Positions 50,904-58,528 are shown, numbered from the stretch's first letter. The stretch is DNA of 64,000 nucleotides from Flavobacterium rivuli WB 3.3-2 = DSM 21788 (GCF_000378485.1 NZ_KB899966.1:248001-312000), one strand, 5' to 3'. The notes: a model not told the origin generated them from the sequence alone. Numbers and translations: made by a program.

Positions 50904-51108
50904 GGTCTGTATCAATTATGTCAATTTTTCTTTGGAATTCTTCACAATCATCTTGACATTGCTGCCATTGGTGGTAATACTTACAGTCGCCCTCTTTGGC
51001 TTCTGTGCTGTCTATATACTCGCCGTCTTTTGCATATTTTAGAGATACAGAGCCCGGTCGATATTTTCGGGTTTGAGCGTCATAAACTCTTATCCATACT
51101 ATTCTCAT
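50878..51108 (-). CDS. Early phage protein, unknown
   Basis: The 76-aa protein (MRIVWIRVYDAQTRKYRPGS) has a beta start and a very acidic helical end (CQDDCEEFQRKIDIIDTDHA). It overlaps the GemA-like gene. Its leader contains a tRNA-like element ending 19 bases before the ATG. Confidence 0.6.
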   Translation of the reverse strand: MRIVWIRVYDAQTRKYRPGSVSLKYAKDGEYIDSTEAKEGDCKYYHQWQQCQDDCEEFQRKIDIIDTDHASDSRPN

Positions 51109-51126
51109 CTTCTAAGTTTTAAATTT

Positions 51127-51172
51127 TGCACCGTCTCAGGCCTCGAACCTGAGAGGATTGCCGTTACGGTTG
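51127..51172 (-). ncRNA. tRNA-like element A in an early-gene leader
   Basis: On the minus strand TCAGG-TTCGAGG-CCTGA forms a T-arm with a 7-nt TTCGA loop, immediately followed by GACGGTG, which pairs with CA(A)CCGT at the 5' side (one bulge). The 13-nt joining segment AACGGCAATCC resembles that of element B. No anticodon arm is present. The element ends in GCAAAATTTAAAAC, matching the sequence after element B. Confidence 0.5.
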
Positions 51173-51361
51173 TTAATAATCCTGGTCTTGTAAAAAACTT
51201 TCTACTGCTACGCCTACCATCAGGCCGCTGTTGTAATCAAATCCAAAGCTGTCTTTGTCAATTTTACCATTGTAGCCACGTGCGTTGAGCTCATCTACTA
51301 CAAAATCAAACCATTCTTCGAAGCTTGAATTATCCTCTGTTAGTTGTAAGAAATCGTCCAT
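51173..51361 (-). CDS. Small acidic early phage protein
   Basis: The 62-residue acidic protein (MDDFLQLTEDNSSFEEWFDF) is helical; its stop adjoins the tRNA-like element A. No family is recognised. It starts one base after the previous gene ends. Confidence 0.6.
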   Translation of the reverse strand: MDDFLQLTEDNSSFEEWFDFVVDELNARGYNGKIDKDSFGFDYNSGLMVGVAVESFLQDQDY

Positions 51362-51362
51362 A

Positions 51363-51611
51363 CTATATTGCTAATTCAAGTTCTTTACTAATTACCACCT
51401 TAACCACTATGCCTGCACCTGAACGCTTAGCAGTGTAATCGCCAAGCTTGCCAAGCTCGTCGAATTGGGATTTTGTTATCTCGCCGTCAACATTGGTTTT
51501 GGCTAAAAAGTTTTCGCCTTGGTCGGTAACGGTTCCAATAAACTCATCGCTTACCTGCCCTTTAAAAATATTGGCTAAAAAGTCGTGAACATCTGTTTTT
51601 GAAATTTTCAT
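51363..51611 (-). CDS. Early phage protein, unknown
   Basis: The 82-aa protein (MKISKTDVHDFLANIFKGQV) has an EF-hand-like or helical pattern (NVDGEITKSQFDELGKLGDY) and a beta end (AGIVVKVVISKELELAI). Its leader carries the tRNA-like element B. The function is unknown. Confidence 0.6.
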   Translation of the reverse strand: MKISKTDVHDFLANIFKGQVSDEFIGTVTDQGENFLAKTNVDGEITKSQFDELGKLGDYTAKRSGAGIVVKVVISKELELAI

Positions 51612-51630
51612 AATACTTGTTTTTAATTTT

Positions 51631-51680
51631 GCGCCCTGAGCGGGGGTCGAACCCGCTTTTAAATTCCGCTAATTCAGGGC
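51631..51680 (-). ncRNA. tRNA-like element B: anticodon-less mini-tRNA in an early-gene leader
   Basis: On the minus strand: 5' acceptor GCCCTGA (51680-51674), a 17-nt joining segment ATTAGCGGAATTTAAAA, T-arm GCGGG-TTCGACC-CCCGC (51656-51640) with the canonical TTCRA loop, and 3' acceptor TCAGGGC (51639-51633) stacked directly on the T-stem, then GCA. The seven-bp acceptor and five-bp T-stem match tRNA geometry exactly, while the D-arm and anticodon arm are replaced by 17 nt. It lies 20 bases before the ATG at 51611. This is the minihelix recognised by RNase P and RNase Z. Confidence 0.65.
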
Positions 51681-51725
51681 AACCACCTGCAACAAAAAGC
51701 CCCCTATGCAGGATTTCAACGTGTT

Positions 51726-52466
51726 TTACTTTTCCTCGTCTAATAAGAATGACAGGTCAAAGTCTGTAGGGAATGGCGCGGCAGAAAGTGAAAGGGGTAA
51801 GTTTACCTCTATGCCCACACCGTTTTTATATTTTGCCTGTATAAACCAGGTAGAGCGCGTAGGGTTATAAGCATCTTCTATAATCTTTACACCCTCAAGC
51901 AAATTAGGGTCGCTGTAATCGTTAGTCATTTGCCTAAGCTCCAAAATCCGTTTTGGGTCGAGGTCGCCCGTTTTGGTAGGGCGCAAAAGGCGCGTAATCT
52001 GATTGATTAGTTTAGCTGTTTGGGCATCGGTGGCAAGGGAGTTAATAAACTCTTTTACCTTTGCCACTCCTAAAAAGGCGGTGTCGTCATAACCGCGATT
52101 TACATTGTAGCCTATCGTAATACTATCGCCATTGTCTGCGGTAAAAGTGTGCGACATTTGGTCGCTCTTTATGCCGTATGCCTCAAACTTCAATTTTATA
52201 AGTGTCTTAAGGCTGCTGTATATTTCGGCTTTTATCTCAGCACCTATTTGAGAATAGGTTAAAAGCTTTTGAAAAAGCGTTGGCACCACCTCGTTAGACA
52301 GGCTTTTGTAAGCCACCTTGTTACCTTCCTTAAGGGCATTCCTGCGTTGTAATTCGGCTGCTAACTCTTTTTCGCTTAGTTTAGAAAGGTCAACAACTGG
52401 GGAAGTTGTTGGCGGGTTTGTTCCTACTATTTCTGCGGCTGTTACTGTAAATTCTGCTGTGTTCAT
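51726..52466 (-). CDS. DUF3164-like early phage protein
   Basis: The 246-residue protein has a helical N-terminal half (LSKLSEKELAAELQRRNALK). Its C-terminal half resembles the DUF3164 pattern of Mu-like phages (ITRLLRPTKTGDLDPKRILE, then DPNLLEGVKIIEDAYNPTRS and WFIQAKYKNGVG). DUF3164 proteins are common in the early operon but have no defined function. Confidence 0.65.
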   Translation of the reverse strand: MNTAEFTVTAAEIVGTNPPTTSPVVDLSKLSEKELAAELQRRNALKEGNKVAYKSLSNEVVPTLFQKLLTYSQIGAEIKAEIYSSLKTLIKLKFEAYGIKSDQMSHTFTADNGDSITIGYNVNRGYDDTAFLGVAKVKEFINSLATDAQTAKLINQITRLLRPTKTGDLDPKRILELRQMTNDYSDPNLLEGVKIIEDAYNPTRSTWFIQAKYKNGVGIEVNLPLSLSAAPFPTDFDLSFLLDEEK

Positions 52467-52467
52467 G

Positions 52468-52698
52468 TTATGGGGTTTTAAGTAATTCTAAATGTTCAGG
52501 GTCGATGCCGTAAATTTGTATACCGCTATCGCTTTTAATGTTTAAATGGTTCTTAAGGGTAAAGTGCTTACCTATAATTGTTACTGTGGTGCCCGCTTCT
52601 ACGGCTTCGCCACCAATGTTTTTATATTCAACAGTAAGCTTTGCCTTTTTGCCGTTGAAAAAATCGCGGGTATTACGTTGTACAAAAGCTGTTGTCAT
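52468..52698 (-). CDS. Small early phage protein, unknown
   Basis: The 76-aa protein (MTTAFVQRNTRDFFNGKKAK) is a beta-rich domain with KLTVEYKNIGGEAVEAGTTV, like a small SH3/Tudor barrel. Its ATG overlaps the stop of the 53-aa gene upstream (ATGA). Confidence 0.6.
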   Translation of the reverse strand: MTTAFVQRNTRDFFNGKKAKLTVEYKNIGGEAVEAGTTVTIIGKHFTLKNHLNIKSDSGIQIYGIDPEHLELLKTP

Positions 52699-52856
52699 GG
52701 GGTCAATGTTTTTGCAATTGGAGGTTCTAACAGCAATAGTCTGTGTTCGTATGCACGCTTATCTTTTTGCACTTCGGCGTGATAAGGGTCATTTGGGTTC
52801 TTGGTTAACCAGTAATCAAGGTTCTCAATTTTGTCTTTAATTTGCTGTATGGTCAT
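52695..52856 (-). CDS. 53-aa early phage protein
   Basis: The ORF (MTIQQIKDKIENLDYWLTKN) is helical and charged. It begins inside the end of the 134-aa gene and ends in an ATGA overlap with the 76-aa gene. Without it there would be a 140-base gap in a tightly packed operon. Confidence 0.6.
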   Translation of the reverse strand: MTIQQIKDKIENLDYWLTKNPNDPYHAEVQKDKRAYEHRLLLLEPPIAKTLTP

Positions 52857-53241
52857 AAGGTGGGTTATCTATGGTTAGCTTCTTAGCGAAGTTTAGTAGC
52901 GATTTTGGGTACATTTTAAAAATATCAGCCATGATGATATCATAATGCTCACGCATTTGGCCTATAGAAATTGTTAGTACCTGCGGGTGCAACATTGCTA
53001 AAGCCTGATACTCTAATTCGTCATGTTGGTCGCTGTAGTAGTTGGTAAGTGCAGTATTAGCCATTACTTTCTGCAATTCGGCATGATAAAGCCTTTCTGC
53101 GGTTGGCGTGCAGGTGGCAGGGTCTACGATGTAGTCTTTAACCTGGTCTATGCACCAGTGCGTCCAGCGGTGCAGGTATTCGGCTGTATATTGGTCTTCG
53201 GTAATGTTTAGCAGTCGTTGTATTTGCTTAGCGTATTTCAT
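52837..53241 (-). CDS. Early phage protein, unknown
   Basis: The 134-aa protein (MKYAKQIQRLLNITEDQYTA) is helical with His/Tyr-rich stretches (YLHRWTHWCIDQVKDYIVDP). It starts 17 bases after the RecA-fold ATPase gene. No family is recognised. Confidence 0.6.
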   Translation of the reverse strand: MKYAKQIQRLLNITEDQYTAEYLHRWTHWCIDQVKDYIVDPATCTPTAERLYHAELQKVMANTALTNYYSDQHDELEYQALAMLHPQVLTISIGQMREHYDIIMADIFKMYPKSLLNFAKKLTIDNPPYDHTAN

Positions 53242-53258
53242 AGTTGTAGTTTTTTGGA

Positions 53259-53882
53259 TTACTTAATTTCGGCCCAGTATTTTGCAGCCGCTTCCGGCCA
53301 TATTGTGTAAGGTTCTCCGCCACCCATTCGACTGGCAGGAAAAGCCCTATAACCTTCTACACGAATTTTAATATCCGCATCATACCTTATAAAGCTTGCA
53401 AGGGCACCCTTTGGCTCTTTGCCCTCAGCATGGCTTATGAAAATGAAAAGAACATTGGTAAATTCTTCTTTTAGAGCGATGTACTGCTTTTTAGTAAGCT
53501 CAGTATATTGGAGGCTATCTATAAAGACAAAGCGGGGGGCTTGTTTTTTGCTAAGCCTTTCCCGTAGGGCTTCTACAGGTTCGCGGTTAAGGACTATAAA
53601 GTTTTTTTTAACCTCATGCATCCGGCAAGCTTTCACGTTATTTTGAAAGGACTTTCGCGCACCCTCTTCGAGTGAGTTGTAAGCCACCCTGCCCATTTGG
53701 GCAAGGCATTTGGCTAACATCATACTAAAGCGGCTTTTACCATTAGCAGGGTTACCCCAAATAATCCATATACCGCTTGCCTCAGGTTCTCCCAGTGAAG
53801 CCGCCCACTCGTCGGGCAATTCTAATTCAATGAACTTTTTATTTAATATCTGGTCAACGGACAATGCCCTGTTAATCTCCAT
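53259..53882 (-). CDS. RecA-fold ATPase
   Basis: The 207-aa protein has Walker A WGNPANGKSRFSMMLA (near residue 42) and Walker B RFVFIDSLQYTELT (near residue 117), then FIFISHAEGKEPKGALA. This is a compact RecA/DnaB-like fold without a DNA-binding extension, reminiscent of Sak4-type or loader ATPases. It overlaps the MuB-like gene by 11 bases, so it probably serves early replication-transposition. The exact role is unknown. Confidence 0.72.
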   Translation of the reverse strand: MEINRALSVDQILNKKFIELELPDEWAASLGEPEASGIWIIWGNPANGKSRFSMMLAKCLAQMGRVAYNSLEEGARKSFQNNVKACRMHEVKKNFIVLNREPVEALRERLSKKQAPRFVFIDSLQYTELTKKQYIALKEEFTNVLFIFISHAEGKEPKGALASFIRYDADIKIRVEGYRAFPASRMGGGEPYTIWPEAAAKYWAEIK

Positions 53883-54729
53883 TTGGTTTTTGGTTTTTCA
53901 GGGCGTGAATTTTGCGTTTTACCCTGCGTAGGTCGCCGTCGCAATCTTCCCACACCTCTTTAATTAGTTTTCTATCTTCTACACCATTAGCGGCGCAAAC
54001 ATTAACAACATCGGTATAATTCAAATCGGGCAGCTCTATAAACTTTCGGCCTATGCGGCTGTATATTTCGTTGTAGCCTTTTTTATTAAGTGCAACGCCT
54101 TTCAAAATGCGTTTTCTTAAATGGTCTGTAGCGCAAAGCATAATACCGCAATGATCTTCGAGCTCATTATATATGGTTATAAAAAAATAGAGTACCTGGT
54201 CTGTAACTTTATCAAACTCATCTAACATTATAAGCGGTGTTTTTTTAGACATGAGACGTTTTACAACTTCCTGCATCATTTCGGGTATTGTTAGCCCGGA
54301 TGAATCAAAGCCCATAACCTTAAGCAGCTCTACTAAAAAATATTTTCGATTCCAAAATTCTGAACATTGCAACCTATAGGCATTAGGGCGTTTTGCAAAC
54401 ATTTTCATGGTAGAGGTTTTACACAATCCTGCCTTACCTATAGCAGCAAATACATTAGAGTGTGTTTGCGCATCCGTTAAAATGCCGTTTAAAAGCTTCC
54501 CTGCCGTAGTTTCTGCAATTTGCCATACTTGCGTATAGTTGCCGCCAATTTGCGCGCTTACGTTGCGCCACATTTCGTTTTTAATTAAATCCCATTTACC
54601 GTTTATCATGTGGCTTACTGTAGCGGCACTTACATCTTTTAAAGAGTTTGCTGCTTTATTTTGGCTATCGTATGTGCCAACGTAATCACGTAAGCGGTCG
54701 GCAATTTGTTGTTTCTCTGTATTTTCCAT
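53872..54729 (-). CDS. MuB-like ATP-dependent DNA target activator
   Basis: The 285-aa protein has an N-terminal HTH (NKAANSLKDVSAATVSHMIN) and an AAA+ ATPase. Its P-loop is GKAGLCKTSTM (98-108, Cys where Gly is usual), Walker B PLIMLDEFDKVTD, sensor MLCATDHLRKR and C-terminal DCDGDLRRVKRKIHALK. MuB coats target DNA and directs the MuA transposase. It stands directly after the transposase gene, as in Mu. Confidence 0.88.
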   Translation of the reverse strand: MENTEKQQIADRLRDYVGTYDSQNKAANSLKDVSAATVSHMINGKWDLIKNEMWRNVSAQIGGNYTQVWQIAETTAGKLLNGILTDAQTHSNVFAAIGKAGLCKTSTMKMFAKRPNAYRLQCSEFWNRKYFLVELLKVMGFDSSGLTIPEMMQEVVKRLMSKKTPLIMLDEFDKVTDQVLYFFITIYNELEDHCGIMLCATDHLRKRILKGVALNKKGYNEIYSRIGRKFIELPDLNYTDVVNVCAANGVEDRKLIKEVWEDCDGDLRRVKRKIHALKNQKPNGD

Positions 54730-54786
54730 AAGTTTGTATTGTATTTGGTACCGGCTTTAGTTCTCAGGCCAGGCCGGACGTGTTAA

Positions 54787-56805
54787 TTACATGTGTGAAT
54801 AAATATCATTTACATCAACAACCGCGTTGGATAGTTCCTTTTGGTACTGGCCTATGTCGGTTGTTTCTTTTTTAGTAGCCTTTTGCTTTTTGCGGCTGCT
54901 TTCTACACCTTTAATAAGTGGCGAACGCAATCCATAATCTTCGGCGGTACGGCCTTGCTCTTTAAGTATGGCATCCATCTTATCACGTTCGGCAATACGT
55001 TGGGCTTTATCAGCATCAATAATTTGTGTGATGTAAGAAGCTTCCCAATCTTCTTGTTCCTGCCTGCCTCGGTTAACCTCCACTTTAATTTGTGCGGCTC
55101 CGGCATGACGTAAGCCTAAAGGTGTGTTTTCATAAAGCTGTATTGTACTGCGGTCGTCAGGGTCGTACTTAATCACAAACTTTTTGTCTATGTTGTTACG
55201 AAGCCAAACAAGGTCAGGCAGGTTGTTATCATCATAAACCATATAAGTGTACTTCACTTTCTTATCTGTGTAGGTAATGCCATAAGCCGTGCAGGTAACA
55301 GGGTCTTTACGCTCAATCCAAAACATATTGATCATATCCCAAAGTCTAAGCTCAGGCGTGCCGGGGTTCTGACTGTTTAAATACATTTCTATCTTACTAA
55401 CACCGGTTGCATGGTGCGGGGCTTCGTTCCACTCGCGGCGGCGTTGCGCATACACCTCTTTTATCTTATCAAGTGTGGGCAATTTTGCAGTATTTCTAAG
55501 AACGAACTCCATATTAGGCTTGCTTTCAAGCTTCTTAGTGGTAACATTTTGACCAGTAAAAAACCAATCCTTTTTTAAGTACTCTGCCTGAAATCGGCCA
55601 AAGGCACTTTCTATAGTTTTACTCTTACCGTTGTAAGGGCGAGTGTTAGTGCATAACCTGCCTAACTTGCCTAAAAACGACTGGCTTTCTAAAGTTTTAG
55701 TGCCGCCCTGATTGTCATATTTTATCTCATACGGCTTGTGTCCTGCAATCTGTGCGGCCATTTTATAAGCCATGTATTGCGCCTCAAAATCTTCGCTGTT
55801 GCTAATGTGGTAGCCAAGAAAGACCTCGCTGTACACATCAAACACCTCATATACCTGGCAGGTTTGCATTTTGCCTTTGTCGTCCTGGTAGTAATAGTTA
55901 AGCTTAGTACCGTCGCTATACCAAAGGCCGTCGCGCATACTGGGCAATTTGGTACTAAACTGAAAGCTGTATTTTTCTTTGCTTTTCAGTTCGCCGTACC
56001 TGTAACCATACCATAGGGGTTCAATTTTAGGGTCTTGCAAAAAGTTAATGAGCGTTTGTTCTACTTTTAAAGGTTTCCAACCCTTATCGGGGGCAAGCCG
56101 GTTATATTCGGCAAGCAGTTGGGCATGTGTAGCGCATTTTTGTACCTGGTCTGCCCATCTTGCCAGTACCCACCGTTTAGCATCGTCGCAAAGCTTTTCA
56201 GTATTCTTATGGCAAAATCCTTTGTGTATCAGGCTTTCGTAACCATCGGCTTTATACACTCTTAACTTGTCCTGTAACCTGCGAGGGTTGGCAGGTAACG
56301 AGTGAGGCCATCTATGCTGTGGCAGTTCTGCCACCACCTCTGCAATCTTAGGCCATACCTTAACTTTACTGCCTAATGCTTTACGCTTGCCCATTGTGCT
56401 GTTAACAATCTCGTCTATAGCGTTAAGCACTTCGGCATTTGCTATATACTCCTTGCGGTTCTTTTCGGGTAAAGCGTCGCCACTTTCTAAAGTGTAGCTG
56501 TTAAAGAACTCAGCCGCAAAGTCGTCGGTTTTTATATAGTCAATGAACGTGATATGCTTTGCCTTTTCAGTCGGGTCGCCAGTAATGGCGATAATTTTTT
56601 CTTTGATGTCTGGCCGTATGCTTTCAAATTCGATCAATGCAGGCCTGCCATTGCCGCCTTTTTGCAGTCTATTTAGTTTCTTCCTATCTATAAGGGCATC
56701 ATAATTCGTTTTGGTCATTATATTATCTATCAACCAACCGGCTTGTACACATAAAGAATTTTGATAGTATTCATACATATTACGTGTTGTATTTAAATTT
56801 TTCAA
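54787..56805 (-). CDS. MuA-type DDE transposase
   Basis: The 672-aa protein has an N-terminal DNA-binding region with sequence-specific helical modules (about 1-270). Its catalytic RNase H fold has Asp298 (LWYSDGTKLNYY), Asp364 (YEIKYDNQGG) and Glu399 (GKSKTIESAFGRFQ). It is followed by a beta-barrel domain and a C-terminal MuB-contact tail. It cuts both phage ends and joins them to target DNA. A later start, ATG 56778, is possible; the first overlaps the regulator gene by 26 bases. Confidence 0.93.
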   Translation of the reverse strand: MKNLNTTRNMYEYYQNSLCVQAGWLIDNIMTKTNYDALIDRKKLNRLQKGGNGRPALIEFESIRPDIKEKIIAITGDPTEKAKHITFIDYIKTDDFAAEFFNSYTLESGDALPEKNRKEYIANAEVLNAIDEIVNSTMGKRKALGSKVKVWPKIAEVVAELPQHRWPHSLPANPRRLQDKLRVYKADGYESLIHKGFCHKNTEKLCDDAKRWVLARWADQVQKCATHAQLLAEYNRLAPDKGWKPLKVEQTLINFLQDPKIEPLWYGYRYGELKSKEKYSFQFSTKLPSMRDGLWYSDGTKLNYYYQDDKGKMQTCQVYEVFDVYSEVFLGYHISNSEDFEAQYMAYKMAAQIAGHKPYEIKYDNQGGTKTLESQSFLGKLGRLCTNTRPYNGKSKTIESAFGRFQAEYLKKDWFFTGQNVTTKKLESKPNMEFVLRNTAKLPTLDKIKEVYAQRRREWNEAPHHATGVSKIEMYLNSQNPGTPELRLWDMINMFWIERKDPVTCTAYGITYTDKKVKYTYMVYDDNNLPDLVWLRNNIDKKFVIKYDPDDRSTIQLYENTPLGLRHAGAAQIKVEVNRGRQEQEDWEASYITQIIDADKAQRIAERDKMDAILKEQGRTAEDYGLRSPLIKGVESSRKKQKATKKETTDIGQYQKELSNAVVDVNDIYSHM

Positions 56806-57007
56806 TAGCTTGATCTACCACTTGTTTTAAATCAGCTTCGCCTTTATTGTAATCCTTAACAAGTTCATCCGGCACAATACCTTTACTTGTACCTTTCAGA
56901 CTTTTGCGAACGTAGTCTACAGATACATCATGACGAATTGCGACAGCTTTAAGGATATCCTCATTGTATTTGTTCCTTTTTTTCGTTTCTTTGTCCATCA
57001 TTGTCAT
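56780..57007 (-). CDS. Ner/Cro-like early regulator
   Basis: The start at 57007 (MTMMDKETKKRNKYNEDILK) is preferred; the frame open to 57121 would cross the promoter. The 75-aa product has the HTH-like segment DILKAVAIRHDVSVDYVRKS. It is divergent from the repressor gene and first in the early operon, the position of ner in Mu. Confidence 0.68.
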   Translation of the reverse strand: MTMMDKETKKRNKYNEDILKAVAIRHDVSVDYVRKSLKGTSKGIVPDELVKDYNKGEADLKQVVDQAIEKFKYNT

Positions 57008-57030
57008 TGTCTTTTTTAGTGCTTGTTTTA

Positions 57031-57058
57031 TCGTTTCGTACAGGACAAATATAAACGA
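57031..57058 (-). promoter_or_regulatory. Early promoter with flanking operator half-sites
   Basis: Minus-strand -7 box TATATTTG (57053-57046), 39 bases before the regulator ATG at 57007. TCGTTT (57031-57036) and AAACGA (57053-57058) are inverted around it and could bind repressor or Ner. Further TTTCG copies lie towards the repressor start. Confidence 0.65.
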
Positions 57059-57082
57059 CATATTTCGCTTAAAAAAATATTT

Positions 57083-57820
57083 ATGCAACAAATTTCGCCT
57101 ATCAAGCAAAGAATTGTTCAATACCTTGATTCTATTAAGGTTTCCCGCTATGAATTTTATAAAGATTCTAAGATGACAAGGGGGGTTTTAGATAAAGAGA
57201 CAGGTATTTCGGAAGATAACATTGCGAAATTTCTTGCCTATGCACCAAACGTTAATGCTATATGGCTAATTACAGGGGCAGGCAAAATGCTTTTAAGTGA
57301 TATAAATGTGAATTCTGCACAACAGGTTAACGAGCCACAGGCAAATTACAATGAAGATAATAAAGTATTCAAATTGCGTACAGATCGTAACGTAAAACAG
57401 CAATCAATTCCATTATATAATATAGAAGCATCTGCCGGTATTGTTCAGTTATTTAAAGACGGCAACGAAAATGAGCCCATAGATTATATCAAAGTTCCTA
57501 ACCTCCCTAAATGTGATGGAGCCGTTTATATTACAGGTGATAGTATGTATCCACTGTTAAAAAGTGGGGATATCGTAATGTATAAAACCGTTAATAATAT
57601 CAATGACAGTTTATTTTTTGGAGAGATGTATTTAGTATCGTTGGATGTTGATGGTGATGAATTTATATCTGTAAAATGGCTGCATAAGTCCGAGCATGGT
57701 GATGATTACATAAGGCTTGTATCCGAAAACAGACACCATTCTCCAAAAGATGTTAAGCTTAAACATGTACGTGCGATGGCCTTAGTAAAGGGAAGTATTA
57801 GGATAAATAGCATGTTTTAA
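57083..57820 (+). CDS. Phage repressor, S24/LexA-type (c repressor)
   Basis: ATG 57083 (MQQISPIKQRIVQYLDSIKV) gives 245 aa. An N-terminal HTH domain (about 1-70) is followed by a linker and an S24 autopeptidase with cleavage site Ala118-Gly119 (NIEASAGIVQ), Ser154 (ITGDSMYPLLKSGD) and Lys198 (FISVKWLHK). It should keep the prophage silent and be cleaved after DNA damage, unlike the Clp-controlled Mu repressor. It is divergent from the early operon. Confidence 0.9.
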   Translation: MQQISPIKQRIVQYLDSIKVSRYEFYKDSKMTRGVLDKETGISEDNIAKFLAYAPNVNAIWLITGAGKMLLSDINVNSAQQVNEPQANYNEDNKVFKLRTDRNVKQQSIPLYNIEASAGIVQLFKDGNENEPIDYIKVPNLPKCDGAVYITGDSMYPLLKSGDIVMYKTVNNINDSLFFGEMYLVSLDVDGDEFISVKWLHKSEHGDDYIRLVSENRHHSPKDVKLKHVRAMALVKGSIRINSMF

Positions 57821-58283
57821 AATGTAATTTTCAATAACTATTCAATAACAAGTTCATTTTGAGTACTTTAATGTACGTAACACAAAAGTTTTATTGTCAT
57901 TAAGGGGGTAGATTCTCGCAAATAGTTATGAATTTTTTAATTTTTGACATAGTAAAGGGGTGTTTTTTAGGCGATATATATCGCTTATTGTGCGCCCAAC
58001 TGTATGCCCAACTGTATGCCCAAAGTCAAAATGTACACTATTAAACAATATACATGAAATAACAAAGCCTACCGGTAAGGCAGGCTGTAAGTATATGTTT
58101 AATCAGCTTTTAAACGTTCATTAAATACGCTATAAGGCTTTATTTACGGGCTTTTATAGTAATTGTCGGGGTAAATGTGCATTAATGTGGTAGTAACTGT
58201 TTAAAAGCCGTAGTTAATCGTTCATTCAATGGTAGCATTGTGGTAGTAAAAGGTAGTTAATGCACAATTTATTTTTTAATCCA
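57821..58283. other. Non-coding early end of the prophage
   Basis: No convincing ORF. The stretch holds a palindrome GCGATATATATCGC (57971-57984), tandem 12-mers GCCCAACTGTAT at 57994-58005 and 58006-58017 plus a partial third, a TGTACA site at 58032-58037 and GTGGTAGTAA repeats near 58190 and 58240. It probably contains transposase sites, an enhancer or operators. Confidence 0.6.
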
Positions 58284-58392
58284 TTTCGGGCAAAAATAGC
58301 CTTAACCCCTTATTTTATTGGGTTTTTCGGGCAAAAATATAGAGAGTGTTTATGTACATTTCATTTTATAGCCCATACATGGCAAAAATACA
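58284..58392. repeat. Prophage early-end terminus with repeated motifs
   Basis: TTTCGGGCAAAAATA occurs at 58284-58298 and 58325-58339, with a partial copy GGCAAAAATA at 58381-58390. TGTACATTTCATTTTA (58353-58368) and ATACATG (58375-58381) are inverted copies of the late-end sequences. These are probable MuA-type binding sites. Confidence 0.65.
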
Positions 58393-58528
58393 AGCATTGA
58401 TTAAAAATATTTATAAATTGCAAAGTATAGTAGTATCTTGAAATTTGATTAGTGTAACTATTAATGGTCTTTCCTGAAGTCAATGTCTCAATAATAGTGA
58501 GGGTTCAGACTATGATATATTAACAATA

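Larger units (their letters stand above)
19808..58392 (-). mobile_element. Mu-like transposable prophage, about 38.6 kb
   Basis: The element contains MuA-type transposase, MuB-type ATPase, S24 repressor, Mu-type head genes, a contractile tail module and a Mom-like gene, in an order close to Mu. The early end lies at the right (about 58.39 kb) and the late end at the left (about 19.81 kb). The boundaries come from matching end sequences: CATGTAT, seven bases, AAAATGAAnTGTACA at both ends in inverted orientation, and TTGT 12 bases further out. No exact 5-bp target duplication is visible (ATCGT versus AGCAT), so the outermost bases are uncertain by 10-15. Confidence 0.9.

Noticed and set aside
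51127..51680. Ordinary tRNA genes
   Set aside because: Both elements have a good T-arm and acceptor-like helix, but there is no room for an anticodon arm, so they cannot decode.
54735..54786. Third tRNA-like element before the MuB-like gene
   Set aside because: A CCGGC/GCCGG stem is present but there is no TTCRA T-loop, and the joining core of elements A and B is missing.
19803..58397. 5-bp target duplication ATCGT/AGCAT
   Set aside because: Only three of five positions agree, so it is not claimed as a duplication.
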